From: Nitrospirota bacterium
GTDB taxonomy: Bacteria; Nitrospirota; Leptospirillia; Leptospirillales; Leptospirillaceae
DNA length: 64,000 bases
Assembly: GCA_021801345.1 (NCBI GenBank)
Contig: JAJYYA010000024.1
Coordinates: 1-64,000, forward strand
Direction: 5' to 3'
The notes under the pieces were generated by a model. That model made no database searches, was not told the origin of the DNA, and saw only the letters and a program-made list of their open reading frames with translations. Positions within the stretch are counted from its first letter, which is position 1. Every line of letters begins with the position of its first letter. This document shows, piece by piece, positions 33,723 to 42,994 of this stretch. Both the position numbers and the translations under genes were made by a program.

Positions 33723-35138
33723 ATGCTAACTATCTCGGAAGGCGAAATTTTTCATCGGCTCGAGTTCGACAATCCCTGGTGGACAAGCGGTGTCGGCATC
33801 GACAGGCAGGTCTCCGAATTCAAGCGGAGAACATACTTTGCCCCCTTAATTCGACTTATCGAGGAGAGATCGGTCAATCGGGCAGTCGTTGTCATGGGGC
33901 CACGCAGGGTCGGAAAGACCGTCATGGTTTTTCATGCGATTCAGGCTCTTTTGGATTCGGGTATTCCTGGAAACTGCATACTCTACGCCTCTCTCGAAAC
34001 CCCCCTCTACAGTGGACTGCCTCTCGAGAAGATCGTAGGGATGTTCCAATCGCGATTGGGGCACAAGAGAGATGCAGAACTATATGTTTTTTTTGACGAA
34101 GTGCAATATTTGCGGGATTGGGAGCGACATCTCAAATCGTTGGTAGATTCCTTCGCATCTTGCAGATTTGTCGTAACCGGCTCGGCCGCAGCTGCGCTGA
34201 GGCTCAAGAGCCGGGAATCCGGTGCCGGTCGTTTCACTGAGTTCATTCTTCCTTCGCTGACCTTTTCTGAGTATGTCGATTTCATCGGGCGCAAGGATGC
34301 TCTTGTCGATCCTTCCGGAGAGACAACGCCGGATATTGAAGAACTGAACAGGGAGTTCTGCCACTATCTCAACTACGGCGGATATCCCGAAGCGGTTCTC
34401 TCTGGCACGGTCCGAAACAACCTCGACCGGTATATCAAAAGCGACATCATCGACAAGGTTCTCCTGCGCGACCTTCCGGGTCTGTATGGAATTGGCGACA
34501 TCCAAGAACTGAACCGGCTCTTCACGACGCTGGCCTACAATACCGGCATGGAATTGTCGCTTGAGGGCCTTTCGAAAAGTTCCGGCGTAGCCAAAAATAC
34601 AATCAGACGCTACCTGGAGTATCTGGAAGCCGCCTTCCTGATACGTCGAGTCGACAGGATCGATCTTAACGCCAGGCACTTCAGGCGAGCGACATCATTC
34701 AAGGTCTACCTGACCAATCCATCTATGCGGTCGGCATTGTTCGGACCTCTCGATTCAGATGATTCGGCCATGGGGCATCTGGTTGAAACGGCGATTTATA
34801 GTCAATGGCTTCATGATCCGGGGATCGACCAATTGTATTTTTCCCGATGGGCCGGGGGAGAGGTCGATATCGTGCACGTCGATACCATGACACAAAAACC
34901 GACATGGATCGTTGAGGTGAAGTGGTCGGACCGGGCCTGCGAAGACAGGAAGGAGCTCAACAACTGCGTAGAGTTCTCTCTCCATAACAAGATCGATAAG
35001 ATAAGGGTCCTTGTCACGACAAAAAACATGACACAAAATGTCATATACAAAAATATTACCTTCGACTTCCTTCCGAGCAGTCTGTATGCCTATATTGTTG
35101 GAGAGAAAGGACGAAAATTAAGAGGAGAGTCGTTCTGA
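33723..35138 (+). CDS. AAA_14/DUF4143-type ATPase
   Basis: The 471-residue protein has Walker A GPRRVGKT near residue 60, Walker B in LYVFFDEVQYL, a sensor-like FVVTGSAAAAL, and the C-terminal DUF4143 region (GGEVDIVHVDTMTQKPTWIV and on) resembling a degenerate restriction-endonuclease fold. This two-part plan is common in bacterial and archaeal accessory genomes with no settled function. I chose ATG 33723 because GGAG lies just upstream. A perfect palindrome precedes it. Neighbouring genes are toxin-antitoxin loci and IS remnants. Confidence 0.82.
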   Translation: MLTISEGEIFHRLEFDNPWWTSGVGIDRQVSEFKRRTYFAPLIRLIEERSVNRAVVVMGPRRVGKTVMVFHAIQALLDSGIPGNCILYASLETPLYSGLPLEKIVGMFQSRLGHKRDAELYVFFDEVQYLRDWERHLKSLVDSFASCRFVVTGSAAAALRLKSRESGAGRFTEFILPSLTFSEYVDFIGRKDALVDPSGETTPDIEELNREFCHYLNYGGYPEAVLSGTVRNNLDRYIKSDIIDKVLLRDLPGLYGIGDIQELNRLFTTLAYNTGMELSLEGLSKSSGVAKNTIRRYLEYLEAAFLIRRVDRIDLNARHFRRATSFKVYLTNPSMRSALFGPLDSDDSAMGHLVETAIYSQWLHDPGIDQLYFSRWAGGEVDIVHVDTMTQKPTWIVEVKWSDRACEDRKELNNCVEFSLHNKIDKIRVLVTTKNMTQNVIYKNITFDFLPSSLYAYIVGEKGRKLRGESF

Positions 35139-35306
35139 TCCGAATCCTTTCTCTCCGTCTCTCCTCTTTGCCAAAAGAGACGGTTGGAATCCCTTTGACA
35201 TCCTCCCATCCCTCTCGCTTCGCTCGCCGCGAAAGCGGAAAGGAAGGGGATTCCTTCCTGCCAACTCCCCTTTTGAAGACGGGGAGGAATCGGCGGACCT
35301 GAACGG

Positions 35307-35963
35307 TCAGGCAGCCTGTTCGGAGGTTTTCGCCTCCGAACAGGCGCTGCGGGCTTGCCCAGCCCTGAGAATATTCTTTGCGGCATTGATATCGGCGTTT
35401 TCCGCATGACCGCAGGCCACGCAGACGAACGCCTCCTGCGTCTTCCGATTTTCCGGAGAGACAGGACCGCAGACGGAACAGGTCTGGCTCGTGTACTGCG
35501 GGGGAACCCGGACCAGACCCTCCTCCGTTTTGGGACAGCTTATCTCCCAGGAGGGTCAGAAAGATCCCCCATCCCCGGGAGAGGATCGAGCTGTTCAGCC
35601 CGGCCTTCTGGCTGACGTTCTTCCCGGGGGACTCGAGAGCGTCTCCTTCCCCCTTCCTCTTGAACCGGGGGAAGCCCTTCTTCTTCATCACTCCGTCCCA
35701 CAGTGCCCGGTCCAGAAACTTGAGGGCCCACTGCTGCGGATGGACCGGACCAAGCGCCAGGAAGCCGTACTCGTCGCTCGACCTCCAGAGGGTCAGAAGT
35801 TTGGCCATGTCCCCGTAAGATAAAAGAGGGATCCCCGCCTCGAGCCTCCTCCGCTGGAGGTCGAGGGCCTTGTTCCAGACGAACCGCACGCACCCCGCAT
35901 GGCGGGAGAGAAGCCTCTCCTGTTCGGGAGTCGGAACCAGACGGAATTTGAAGGCTTGTTTTC
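35307..35963 (-). pseudogene. Decayed IS200/IS605 TnpB
   Basis: The N-terminal third is recognisable (FRLVPTPEQERLLSRHAGCV, then RFVWNKALDLQRRRLEAGIP). So is the C-terminal zinc ribbon with TSQTCSVCG and FVCVACGHAENADINAAKNI, but in a different frame. The RuvC-like catalytic middle is deleted. No proper start codon is in frame with the N-terminal part. TnpB is an RNA-guided nuclease; this copy cannot be active. The 170 bp downstream (35139-35306) hold inverted sequence around AAGGAAGGGGATTCCTTCC that may be left from the element's right end and omega RNA. Confidence 0.8.
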
Positions 35964-36009
35964 ATGCCCGACATAATAGTTGGCCTCATGGTAAAGTCAA
36001 CCTAACTCA

Positions 36010-36143
36010 GACATGGAAGACTCGGAAATTCGCAAGAAGCTTTGGGACCGGGTACTCTGCCCAGCTATTTTGCCGGAAGCTGTGGCGGCGCTCCCATCGA
36101 AATCATTCGCCAATACATTGAACAGCAACAGACCCCACACTGA
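36010..36143 (+). pseudogene. C-terminal remnant of IS200-type TnpA
   Basis: In one frame the stretch reads LPSYFAGSCGGAPIEIIRQY and then IEQQQTPH before a stop. This is the last helix region of Y1 HUH transposases of the IS200/IS605 family. The N-terminal part, including the HUH and tyrosine motifs, is absent, and the residues just ahead are shifted in frame. It is divergent from the TnpB remnant, as in IS605-type elements. Confidence 0.65.
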
Positions 36144-36157
36144 AAGTCAAAATTTCA

Positions 36158-36205
36158 GGACGGCTCTGCCGTCCGCGCTATCCTTCCCCGGCATGAATGC
36201 CGAGG
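36158..36205 (+). repeat. Two adjacent hairpins at the IS605-type element end
   Basis: GGACGGC TCT GCCGTCC (36158-36174) is a perfect hairpin, and CCCCGGCAT GA ATGCCGAGG (36186-36205) follows with one mismatch. Subterminal hairpins are what TnpA recognises in IS200/IS605 elements, and the spot is right after the TnpA remnant. Confidence 0.5.
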
Positions 36206-36389
36206 TTTGCCGCGCGACTCGATCAACCCCCATAGGGGAACAGAGCCTTGTGCGATATTGTCGGACGGATTATAATACAAAATGTCATACATTCTCTGTG
36301 ATCTTTAAAACCCTTGAGTCTCATAAGCAGTCTCACCCTGAAAAGGAAAAATGGAGAATCCTTGAGTCCCATTTTTCCCGGAGACTACC

Positions 36390-36692
36390 ATGCCATCCTT
36401 TAGTATTCGCCTTCCGGATGAACTCGAATCCCGTCTGCTTGAGGAGGCTCGAATCGAAAACAAACCCCGATCGGAAGTTGTGCGTGAAGCTATTGCCGAA
36501 TATGTGACGCATCGAGAACGGGAGAGGTTTTTGGGCAAACTGGCCTCTGCCGCACGCGCCCTTGCTAAAGATCGGGAAACCCGATCCGAAGTTCTGGAGA
36601 TTGAAAGGGATTTGATCGATGAAGGGATGGATGTTTTGCATGGGTCCGAACCCATTCAGGAAACCGATTCCGGAAATCGATGGTGGAAGTGA
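36390..36692 (+). CDS. Ribbon-helix-helix antitoxin of a MazF pair
   Basis: The 100-residue protein begins MPSFSIRLPDELESRLLEEA with KPRSEVVREAIAEYV, a CopG/MetJ-type ribbon-helix-helix. A helical tail follows that should contact the toxin. It overlaps the MazF-like gene by 13 bp. RHH-type partners of MazF are known (MazE variants). Confidence 0.82.
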   Translation: MPSFSIRLPDELESRLLEEARIENKPRSEVVREAIAEYVTHRERERFLGKLASAARALAKDRETRSEVLEIERDLIDEGMDVLHGSEPIQETDSGNRWWK

Positions 36693-37033
36693 AACGACGC
36701 GGAGAAGTGTGGGTAGCGAACCTTAATCCCCCCAAAAAAGGAGAAATAGGCAAGGTTCGACCGGTTCTCCTTATCCAGAACACCTTCCTGGAGGAAGCAG
36801 GGCTCGAAACCGCCGTGATTCTGCCCCTCACGACTCAATTTCGTCCTTCCTTCGATCCCTTGAGAGTCCGTATTCCGGCCAGGGATCGTCTACTGAAGGA
36901 GTGCTTCGTCGTTATCGAACAAATTCGTGCAATCGATATCTCCCGGTTCTCGGAAGGTCCGCTGACCACTCTCACCTCTCAGGAAATGGCTGCGGTAGAA
37001 AGAAGCCTCAAAGCCGTTCTTGGCCTCTGGTGA
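36680..37033 (+). CDS. mazF: MazF/PemK-family toxin
   Basis: The 117-residue protein has RRGEVWVANLNPPKKGEIGK with VRPVLLIQN, then VILPLTTQ and CFVVIEQIRAIDISRF, the standard MazF beta-barrel motifs. MazF toxins are sequence-specific endoribonucleases. Length and motifs are intact. It is translationally coupled to the upstream antitoxin. Confidence 0.9.
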   Translation: MVEVKRRGEVWVANLNPPKKGEIGKVRPVLLIQNTFLEEAGLETAVILPLTTQFRPSFDPLRVRIPARDRLLKECFVVIEQIRAIDISRFSEGPLTTLTSQEMAAVERSLKAVLGLW

Positions 37034-37080
37034 CACAACTTCCGTTCTCATCACTTTTCCGCTCTTCCGGGGTCTGCCCG

Positions 37081-37495
37081 TCAGGAGCGGATGTCCTTGC
37101 GGTTTTCTCTCCCGCTTTCCCCTCCCCACAGGATCGAGACCGGAGCCGCAAAAAGAGTGTCTCCGAAAGGTAGGACATGGCTTCCATCATGGAGAACGAG
37201 GCCCAGGCTCATCCTCTTCCCCAAAAGTCCGGCCAGCTTTTTGAGTCCCCGGAAGTCCTGCCCTGTCACGGTCATGGCGGCCTTCACCTTGTGGATCGTT
37301 TTTTGCCGACATAAGGAGGCTCTGGTCGTCGAGCGTCAGGTAGGGGCGGGCTCCCGTGAGAGAGAACTGCCGGACAAGGGTACTCTTCCCCGCCTGTCGG
37401 GGTCCGACGACAAGGACGACAGGTGTGTCGGAGAGGGCCGCGTTAAGAGCGCGTATCGAAAAACGGGGGTAGATCGGGGTTGCAGGAGGCGACAT
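37081..37495 (-). pseudogene. Decayed AAA_14/DUF4143-type ATPase
   Basis: The 5' end reads MSPPATPIYPRFSIRALNAA with VVLVVGPRQAGKSTLVRQF, giving Walker A, and breaks off after about 65 residues. A C-terminal piece (LGLVLHDGSHVLPFGDTLFA) in another frame matches the end of DUF4143 proteins. The ATPase core and the rest are deleted. It is unlike the intact 33723 gene in detail, so it is a separate family member. Confidence 0.7.
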
Positions 37496-37592
37496 GGGGT
37501 CGTCCAATCCGGAAGCAAATTATTTTTATACTTTAATATCATGTTTTTAAAATGTCAAAGATAAAAAATATCCGTACTCTATTTCGATTCTT

Positions 37593-37769
37593 TTATTCTT
37601 CCGAATTGGCCTCCCCTTCCTCAAGCCATCGCTTGTTCCGAACGTCCTTTTTCCGACGGGCGTTCCGCGATCGCATCGCAAAGCCCGCCGGGATCCCCGG
37701 CCTCCGGGCGGTCGGGCGGGGAGGAGGGGCCTCCTTGCTGAAGAGACGACGTTTCTTTTTCTTTGCCAT
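37593..37769 (-). CDS. Small, very basic hypothetical protein
   Basis: The 58-residue frame from the ATG at 37769 begins MAKKKKRRLFSKEAPPPRPT and ends with an acidic tail. High Lys/Arg content suggests nucleic-acid or ribosome contact. I do not recognise a family. It precedes no obvious partner; the YrdC-like gene lies upstream on the same strand 68 bp away. Confidence 0.4.
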   Translation of the reverse strand: MAKKKKRRLFSKEAPPPRPTARRPGIPAGFAMRSRNARRKKDVRNKRWLEEGEANSEE

Positions 37770-37836
37770 AAGGGGGGGGCTCCCGGAGAAATGAACTGTC
37801 CGTGTTTCCGTTTTGGGGGGGAAGGACGCGTTCCCC

Positions 37837-38460
37837 TCAGTTTTTAAAGAAACGCTCGGCCTGTCGCCAGGATCCCCTGAGGACTCTTTTCTCCCGGGAG
37901 TAAGGATCGAGGATGGGTGAGACGGGGGCTCCGGGGCGAAATCCGCCGTCGACCACCGCAAGATCGGGGAAGATCTTGTGGATCGCCTCCCGCGTTGTCA
38001 GCGGAGGAGATCCGGAAGGATTGAGGCTCGTTCCCGAAAGCGGTTCCCCCAGAAAGACAAGAAACTCCCGAAGCGTCCTGTCGGGAGGGATCCGGAACGC
38101 GACCTTGCCGGACTTGGCCATACCGAGAGCGAGGGCAAGGGGTGTGGCGGGGAGAAGAATGGTCAAAAATCGCGAAGGACCCGTCATGAGACGGTTTTTC
38201 GCCGGGTCTTTCGGGAGTTTGGCAAACCTTGCGACAATCCGGAGGCTTCCTGCCAGATAGAGGACGGATTTCCCTTCGGGCCTACCCTTGATCCGGGTGA
38301 GACGCCGGGTCTCCCCGGGAGGTCTCTTCGTGGGAACTTCGGCCAGGGCATAGGCATACTCCGCGGGGAAGCCCACGACCCCTCCTTCAAGAAAATAACG
38401 CCGGATCTCTCTCCATCCGGAGCGGTCTTTCAGAGAGGCAAAGACTGGAGCCGCGTCCAT
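37837..38460 (-). CDS. YrdC/Sua5-family threonylcarbamoyl-AMP synthase-like protein
   Basis: The 207-residue protein has GGVVGFPAEYAYALAEV near the N-terminus, TRIKGRPEGKSVLYLAG, VAFRIPPDRTLREFL and SLNPSGSPPLTT, the signature blocks of the YrdC fold. These enzymes make threonylcarbamoyl-AMP from threonine, bicarbonate and ATP for t6A in tRNAs. The usual PTET stretch reads FPAEYAYAL, a slight departure. Only 3 bp separate it from purD, so it may be co-transcribed. Confidence 0.82.
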   Translation of the reverse strand: MDAAPVFASLKDRSGWREIRRYFLEGGVVGFPAEYAYALAEVPTKRPPGETRRLTRIKGRPEGKSVLYLAGSLRIVARFAKLPKDPAKNRLMTGPSRFLTILLPATPLALALGMAKSGKVAFRIPPDRTLREFLVFLGEPLSGTSLNPSGSPPLTTREAIHKIFPDLAVVDGGFRPGAPVSPILDPYSREKRVLRGSWRQAERFFKN

Positions 38461-38463
38461 CTT

Positions 38464-39765
38464 CTAGTCTTCTTTTCGGCTGTCCGAAAGCCCCGGTAAG
38501 GACTCGGATTCCTTAAGGGCAATGTCGGAGCGGACCTGTCCGCCTTTTAAACGAACCCCCTTCACGATCCGGTAGGCTGCCTCCCGGGCGCTGGCCAGGG
38601 TTGCTCCCCGACCGACAGCCGTCAGAACACGGCCCCCGGAAGAACAGAGGGCTCCGTTCTTCTTTTCGACTCCGGCGAAGTAGAGTGCCCCGTCGGGAAT
38701 CGGCGTTTCGGGAGAGGGAAGCCCCTCGACCGGATCTCCCGTCACAGGCTTTTCCGGATAGCCTGCCGAGGCGAGGACGACGCCGACTCTGGGCGTCGCC
38801 TCGATTGTCCAGTGATCCTTAAGATCCTTTGCCGCAATCTCCTCCATGAGGGGAAGGGCCGACTCTCCCAGGGTTTCAAAGAGAACCTGGGCCTCCGGAT
38901 CCCCCATGCGGGCGTTGAACTCGAGCACCGAAGGACCATCCTCCGTCATCATCAGTCCGGCATAGAGAAATCCCGAAAAGGGGGTCCCCTCCCGAGCGAG
39001 CCCCCAGAGGCATCGCTCGACGATCTCCCGCGCCCGGCTCTGGTCGCGCTCCGTCCATCCGGGAACGGGGGTCAGGGCTCCCATCCCGCCCGTGTTCGGT
39101 CCTTTGTCCCCCTCCCCGATCCGCTTGAAGTCCCGGGCGGTAGGAAAGGGAACAAAACGCTTTCCGTCGGTAGCGACGATGAAGGAGACCTCCGGCCCCG
39201 AGAGCCCCCGCTCAAGGAGCACGATCTCCCCTCCGGGGATCTCCTTTCGGTCGAGATAGCGGCGAAGGGCCTCCTCCCATTCCCCTTCCGTCGTCACAAC
39301 CGAAACCCCCTTCCCCTGGGCCAGGCCGTCGGCCTTGAAAACAAGTGGAAGGCCCCATCGCTTGAGCGCCTGTTCCGCCTCTTCGCGAGTCGAAACTTTT
39401 TGCCAGGAGGCGGTCGCGATTCCCGAGCGTTCCATAAGTCCTTTGGCAAAGGTTTTCGAGCCCTCTATCCGGGCCGCGCCGGCGGTAGGACCGACGACAG
39501 GGATTCCCCTTTCGAGAAGAGCGTCGACAAGTCCGTCCATCAGGGGTTTCTCCGGGCCGACAACGACGAGATTCGCCCCGGAACTCTCCAATATCCTGGC
39601 CGCAAGGCGGGGATCCCCGGGAAGGGGCTCCCCGCGAACCACGCCTTCCATTCCGTCGTTTCCCGGGAAGAGGAGTATGCGGGACTTTTCCTTCGAGCGA
39701 AGAAGGGCAGCAGCCAGAGCATGCTCCCGGGCGCCGGATCCGACGACCGCGATTTTTTTCTCCAT
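38464..39765 (-). CDS. purD: Phosphoribosylamine-glycine ligase
   Basis: The 433-residue protein is a typical GARS of the ATP-grasp superfamily. It has KIAVVGSGAREHALA at the start, VVGPEKPLMDGLVDAL, the ATP-grasp block LVFKADGLAQGKGVSV, FNARMGDPEAQV and a C-terminal B domain. It joins phosphoribosylamine and glycine in the second step of purine synthesis. It is followed by the yrdC-like gene and preceded by purH with 28 bp between, so it is part of a purine operon. Confidence 0.95.
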   Translation of the reverse strand: MEKKIAVVGSGAREHALAAALLRSKEKSRILLFPGNDGMEGVVRGEPLPGDPRLAARILESSGANLVVVGPEKPLMDGLVDALLERGIPVVGPTAGAARIEGSKTFAKGLMERSGIATASWQKVSTREEAEQALKRWGLPLVFKADGLAQGKGVSVVTTEGEWEEALRRYLDRKEIPGGEIVLLERGLSGPEVSFIVATDGKRFVPFPTARDFKRIGEGDKGPNTGGMGALTPVPGWTERDQSRAREIVERCLWGLAREGTPFSGFLYAGLMMTEDGPSVLEFNARMGDPEAQVLFETLGESALPLMEEIAAKDLKDHWTIEATPRVGVVLASAGYPEKPVTGDPVEGLPSPETPIPDGALYFAGVEKKNGALCSSGGRVLTAVGRGATLASAREAAYRIVKGVRLKGGQVRSDIALKESESLPGLSDSRKED

Positions 39766-39793
39766 CGATAGGATCCTTTCTTTCGCTATGCGA

Positions 39794-41368
39794 TCAGTGC
39801 TTGAAGTGGCGGACTCCCGTCAGGATCATGAACATCCCGTATTCATCGGCGGCGTCGAAAACCTCCTTGTCCCGGATAGACCCGCCGGGCTGGACGATTC
39901 CTGCCACGCCGAGCTTTGCCGCCTCGTCGATCCCGTCTCGGAAGGGAAAAAAGGCGTCGGAGGCCAACACCGTTCCCTGGGTGGTGCGGTTGGCCTTCAT
40001 TCCGGAAAGCCTGACCGAGTCGACGCGGCTCATCTGTCCCGCGCCGATTCCTACTGTCACGCGGTCCTTCACCAGAATGATCGCGTTGGAGCGAACGTGC
40101 TTCCCGACGGTAAAGGCAAAGAGGGCGTCCTCCCACTCGCTGTCGGTGGGGATTCTCTTGGTGGCGAAGGTCACCTTGTCCCGGGAGGGCATCACGATCC
40201 GGTCCGGAGTCTGAACGAGAAGTCCGCCGGAGACGGAGCGAAGTTCGAGGACTCCCCCCTCCCCTTCCCCGCCGCCTTGGCTAAATGCATCGGGAGCTTC
40301 GAGAAGACGGATGTCCTTTTTCTTGGTAAGAATCTCGAGAGCCTCTGGAGTAAAGCCTGGGGCGATGACCACCTCAAGAAAGATCTTGGCCATCTCTCCG
40401 GCGGTCTCGGAGTCGAGCGGGCGGTTTGTCGCGACAACCCCGCCGAAGGAGGAGACCGGATCGGTGTCCCGGGCCTGACGGTAGGTTTCGAGAAGCGACT
40501 CTCCCGTAGAAGCGCCGCAAGGATTGTTGTGCTTGACGATAACGGTTGCCGGGCCGGAAAACTCCCGCACCAGGGCGAGGGCCGAGTGGGCGTCGAGAAC
40601 GTTGTTGTAGGAAAGCTCCTTCCCCCAACGCTTGACGGCGGTTCCGACCCCCCGGTCGGCCGCATTTGCCGAGCGGTAGAAGGCGCCCTTCTGGTGAGGG
40701 TTCTCTCCGTAGCGAAGCGTCTGTGCCAGGGTAAAAGAGGGAGAGAGGACGGCCGGGAACTCTCCGATTCCGGTCTGACCCAGATAGGAGGCAATGGCCG
40801 CGTCATAGGCCGAGGTCATCAGAAAGGCCTTGGCGGCAAGCTCTTTTTTGAGATCCTGCCCGACCTCCTTCTTCGACTCGAGAAGGCCAAGAACGCGCTC
40901 ATAGTCGGCGGGGTCGGTCAAAATGACGACATCCTGAAAGTTCTTGGCAGAGGCCCGGACCATGGCCGGTCCCCCGATATCGATCTGCTCGCAGGCCATT
41001 TCGAGAGTGGTCTTCGGATCGGCAACGGTTTTGACGAAGGGGTAGAGATTGATGCAGACGAGGTCGATGGGCGTGATTCCGTGGGTCTTCATCTCCGTCT
41101 GATGCGCGGGATCCTTTCTCTTTCCCAGAATGCCTCCGTGGATCTTCGGGTGGAGTGTCTTGACCCGACCCCCGAGGATCTCCGGGAACCCTGTGACGGA
41201 GGAGACGTCGGTGACAGAGATTCCGGCCGATCTGAGCATCGCAGCCGTTCCCCCTGTGGAGAGGATCTCGACTCCGAGGGCAGAGAGCCTTTTGGCAAAG
41301 GCGTCGATGCCGGTCTTGTCCGAGACGCTGATCAGGGCCCGGCGGATTGTGTGAGGTGTATCAGTCAT
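39794..41368 (-). CDS. purH: Bifunctional AICAR transformylase / IMP cyclohydrolase
   Basis: The 524-residue protein has an MGS-like N-terminal domain (ALISVSDKTGIDAFAKRLSA, STGGTAAMLRSAG, GGRVKTLHPKIHGGIL) for IMP cyclohydrolase. The C-terminal AICARFT domain has YGENPHQKGAFYR, VKHNNPCGAS and VFDAADEYGMFMILTG. It catalyses the last two steps of IMP synthesis. An AGGAG lies upstream of the ATG at 41368. Length and motifs are standard. Confidence 0.96.
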   Translation of the reverse strand: MTDTPHTIRRALISVSDKTGIDAFAKRLSALGVEILSTGGTAAMLRSAGISVTDVSSVTGFPEILGGRVKTLHPKIHGGILGKRKDPAHQTEMKTHGITPIDLVCINLYPFVKTVADPKTTLEMACEQIDIGGPAMVRASAKNFQDVVILTDPADYERVLGLLESKKEVGQDLKKELAAKAFLMTSAYDAAIASYLGQTGIGEFPAVLSPSFTLAQTLRYGENPHQKGAFYRSANAADRGVGTAVKRWGKELSYNNVLDAHSALALVREFSGPATVIVKHNNPCGASTGESLLETYRQARDTDPVSSFGGVVATNRPLDSETAGEMAKIFLEVVIAPGFTPEALEILTKKKDIRLLEAPDAFSQGGGEGEGGVLELRSVSGGLLVQTPDRIVMPSRDKVTFATKRIPTDSEWEDALFAFTVGKHVRSNAIILVKDRVTVGIGAGQMSRVDSVRLSGMKANRTTQGTVLASDAFFPFRDGIDEAAKLGVAGIVQPGGSIRDKEVFDAADEYGMFMILTGVRHFKH

Positions 41369-41461
41369 TCGATTCTCCTTTTAATAAATGCTTCTCGCAT
41401 TGGTTTTGAGCTGTGGGGCCGCCCAGACGAGAGCGTCTGGGGAAGACCCGTTGCCGGGTTT

Positions 41462-42994
41462 CTAGAAGACCTTGAGAAAAGGAGCCGGAAGCTTCGAGAG
41501 ACCGTTTCTGAAGGACGGGATCAGATAGAGGTCCGACTCGATGATGGGGCTCTGGTCGCGAGCGCCCCGTCGGGGAATCAGGATTGTTCCGAGATAGACG
41601 GACTTTCCGAAGGTGCCGCCGATCTCATGAGCGAAGCCCCCGTGGGGGCCGTTCTGGACGAGAAGAACGGGGTGGCCCACATATCTTTCCGCCTCGGATT
41701 CCGGAAGAAGGGTCGTCCGGAAAGGGCGTTTCGCGCGGATCTGGTAGACCGGCGTTCGTCCGTACTCAAAAAACTTGAGAAGAGAGGTGTTGGGGTATCC
41801 CTCCACGAGCCAGGCAACGGGGCGCCGGGACGGGGGGAGTGCGGCGACGACCTTCCGGATCTCCCTGTCCTCGGTGGCAAAACCTGCCATGCGGCCCGTG
41901 GGGTCGACATTCGGGTCGATGGGAATGATCGGCCGGAAGATCTGGACCCCTACGGCGAGGTTGGACAGAAGGCCCAGCGCCACGCCGGCCACGGCCACGC
42001 GCAATAGCAGCGGGCGGAAGGACCAGGAGGAGACCATGGCCCCTGCCACGAGAAAGGCCCCCAGATATCCTTCGACCGGCCAGTTGGCCTCGACCTTGGC
42101 CTTAAGACTCGAGTAGGCGAAGAAGAGGAGGATCGGATAGGAGGTGATCCAGAAATAGAGGATCGGGGTGTCGCGATTTTTCCGGATCTCCCGGAGCCCC
42201 CAGACGGCGGCGGCCAGCACGAGGAGGTAGACGATCGGCGTCATGACCCCCGTCTGTCCTCCGAAATAGTCGGAAAGTCCGGCAAGGGGAGAGAACTGGT
42301 GAGCCTCCATGCCGTGGTGCCACTGGAACCGGAAGGAGGCCCAGTCGTGAGCGCGGTTCCAGAGAATGACCGGGGTAAAGAGAAGGAGTGCCGCCAGGGC
42401 GGAGATGTAGAGGGAGGGGCGCCAAAGCCAGGGGCGATGGCGGGGAGACAAAAGGAGATAAAGCAGAAGAAGTGGGCCCAAAAGGACCATGGTGTACTTC
42501 GAAAGAAGCCCCAGACCGAACCAGAGTCCGGCCAGAACCATCGATCTCCCGCTGTTTTTTTCCAGGGCCCGGGAGAACTGCCAGAGCGTGAGTGCGAAGA
42601 AAAAAATCACAAGGGAGTCGGGGGTGATCAGAAAGGCTCCCGCCGAAAAAAGGAGGGAAGATGTGACAAAAAGGACGGCCCAGGCGCCGGCCCATCGGTC
42701 CTTCAAAGACTCCTTCCCCATCTCGTAGAGCAAAAACGAGAGAGCCAGGGAGATCAAAAGGGAGGCCATCCGGATACCGAGCTTGTCCGTTCCGAAGATG
42801 TGGGTGAAGAACGCGATCGTCCAGGCGATAAAGGGCGGATGGTCGAAGTAGCTCATCTTCGGGGCAAGCGACCAGATCCAGTAGTAGGCCTCGTCGGCGA
42901 CAAGACCCGCCCGCTCCGCCAAGACGAGATGGAAGAGGAAAAAAAATGAGGCGAGGACGAAGACGAGCTTCCCGGGCTCCTTCGCAAGGGTCAT
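41462..42994 (-). CDS. Membrane glycosyltransferase, GT39/ArnT-like
   Basis: The 510-residue protein has many transmembrane segments and opens with VADEAYYWIWSLAPKMSYFD followed by HPPFIAW. This is the acidic loop and DHPP motif of PMT/ArnT-like enzymes that move sugars from polyprenyl phosphate. It sits immediately downstream (ATGA overlap) of a polyprenyl-phosphate sugar synthase, which may supply its donor. A similar protein lies at 45093-46649. The acceptor, protein or lipid A/glycan, is unknown. Confidence 0.8.
   Translation of the reverse strand: MTLAKEPGKLVFVLASFFFLFHLVLAERAGLVADEAYYWIWSLAPKMSYFDHPPFIAWTIAFFTHIFGTDKLGIRMASLLISLALSFLLYEMGKESLKDRWAGAWAVLFVTSSLLFSAGAFLITPDSLVIFFFALTLWQFSRALEKNSGRSMVLAGLWFGLGLLSKYTMVLLGPLLLLYLLLSPRHRPWLWRPSLYISALAALLLFTPVILWNRAHDWASFRFQWHHGMEAHQFSPLAGLSDYFGGQTGVMTPIVYLLVLAAAVWGLREIRKNRDTPILYFWITSYPILLFFAYSSLKAKVEANWPVEGYLGAFLVAGAMVSSWSFRPLLLRVAVAGVALGLLSNLAVGVQIFRPIIPIDPNVDPTGRMAGFATEDREIRKVVAALPPSRRPVAWLVEGYPNTSLLKFFEYGRTPVYQIRAKRPFRTTLLPESEAERYVGHPVLLVQNGPHGGFAHEIGGTFGKSVYLGTILIPRRGARDQSPIIESDLYLIPSFRNGLSKLPAPFLKVF

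Noticed and set aside
39335-42007. An 890-codon open frame on the plus strand
   Set aside because: It is antisense to purD and purH, with no family resemblance; it arises from the high G+C of those genes.
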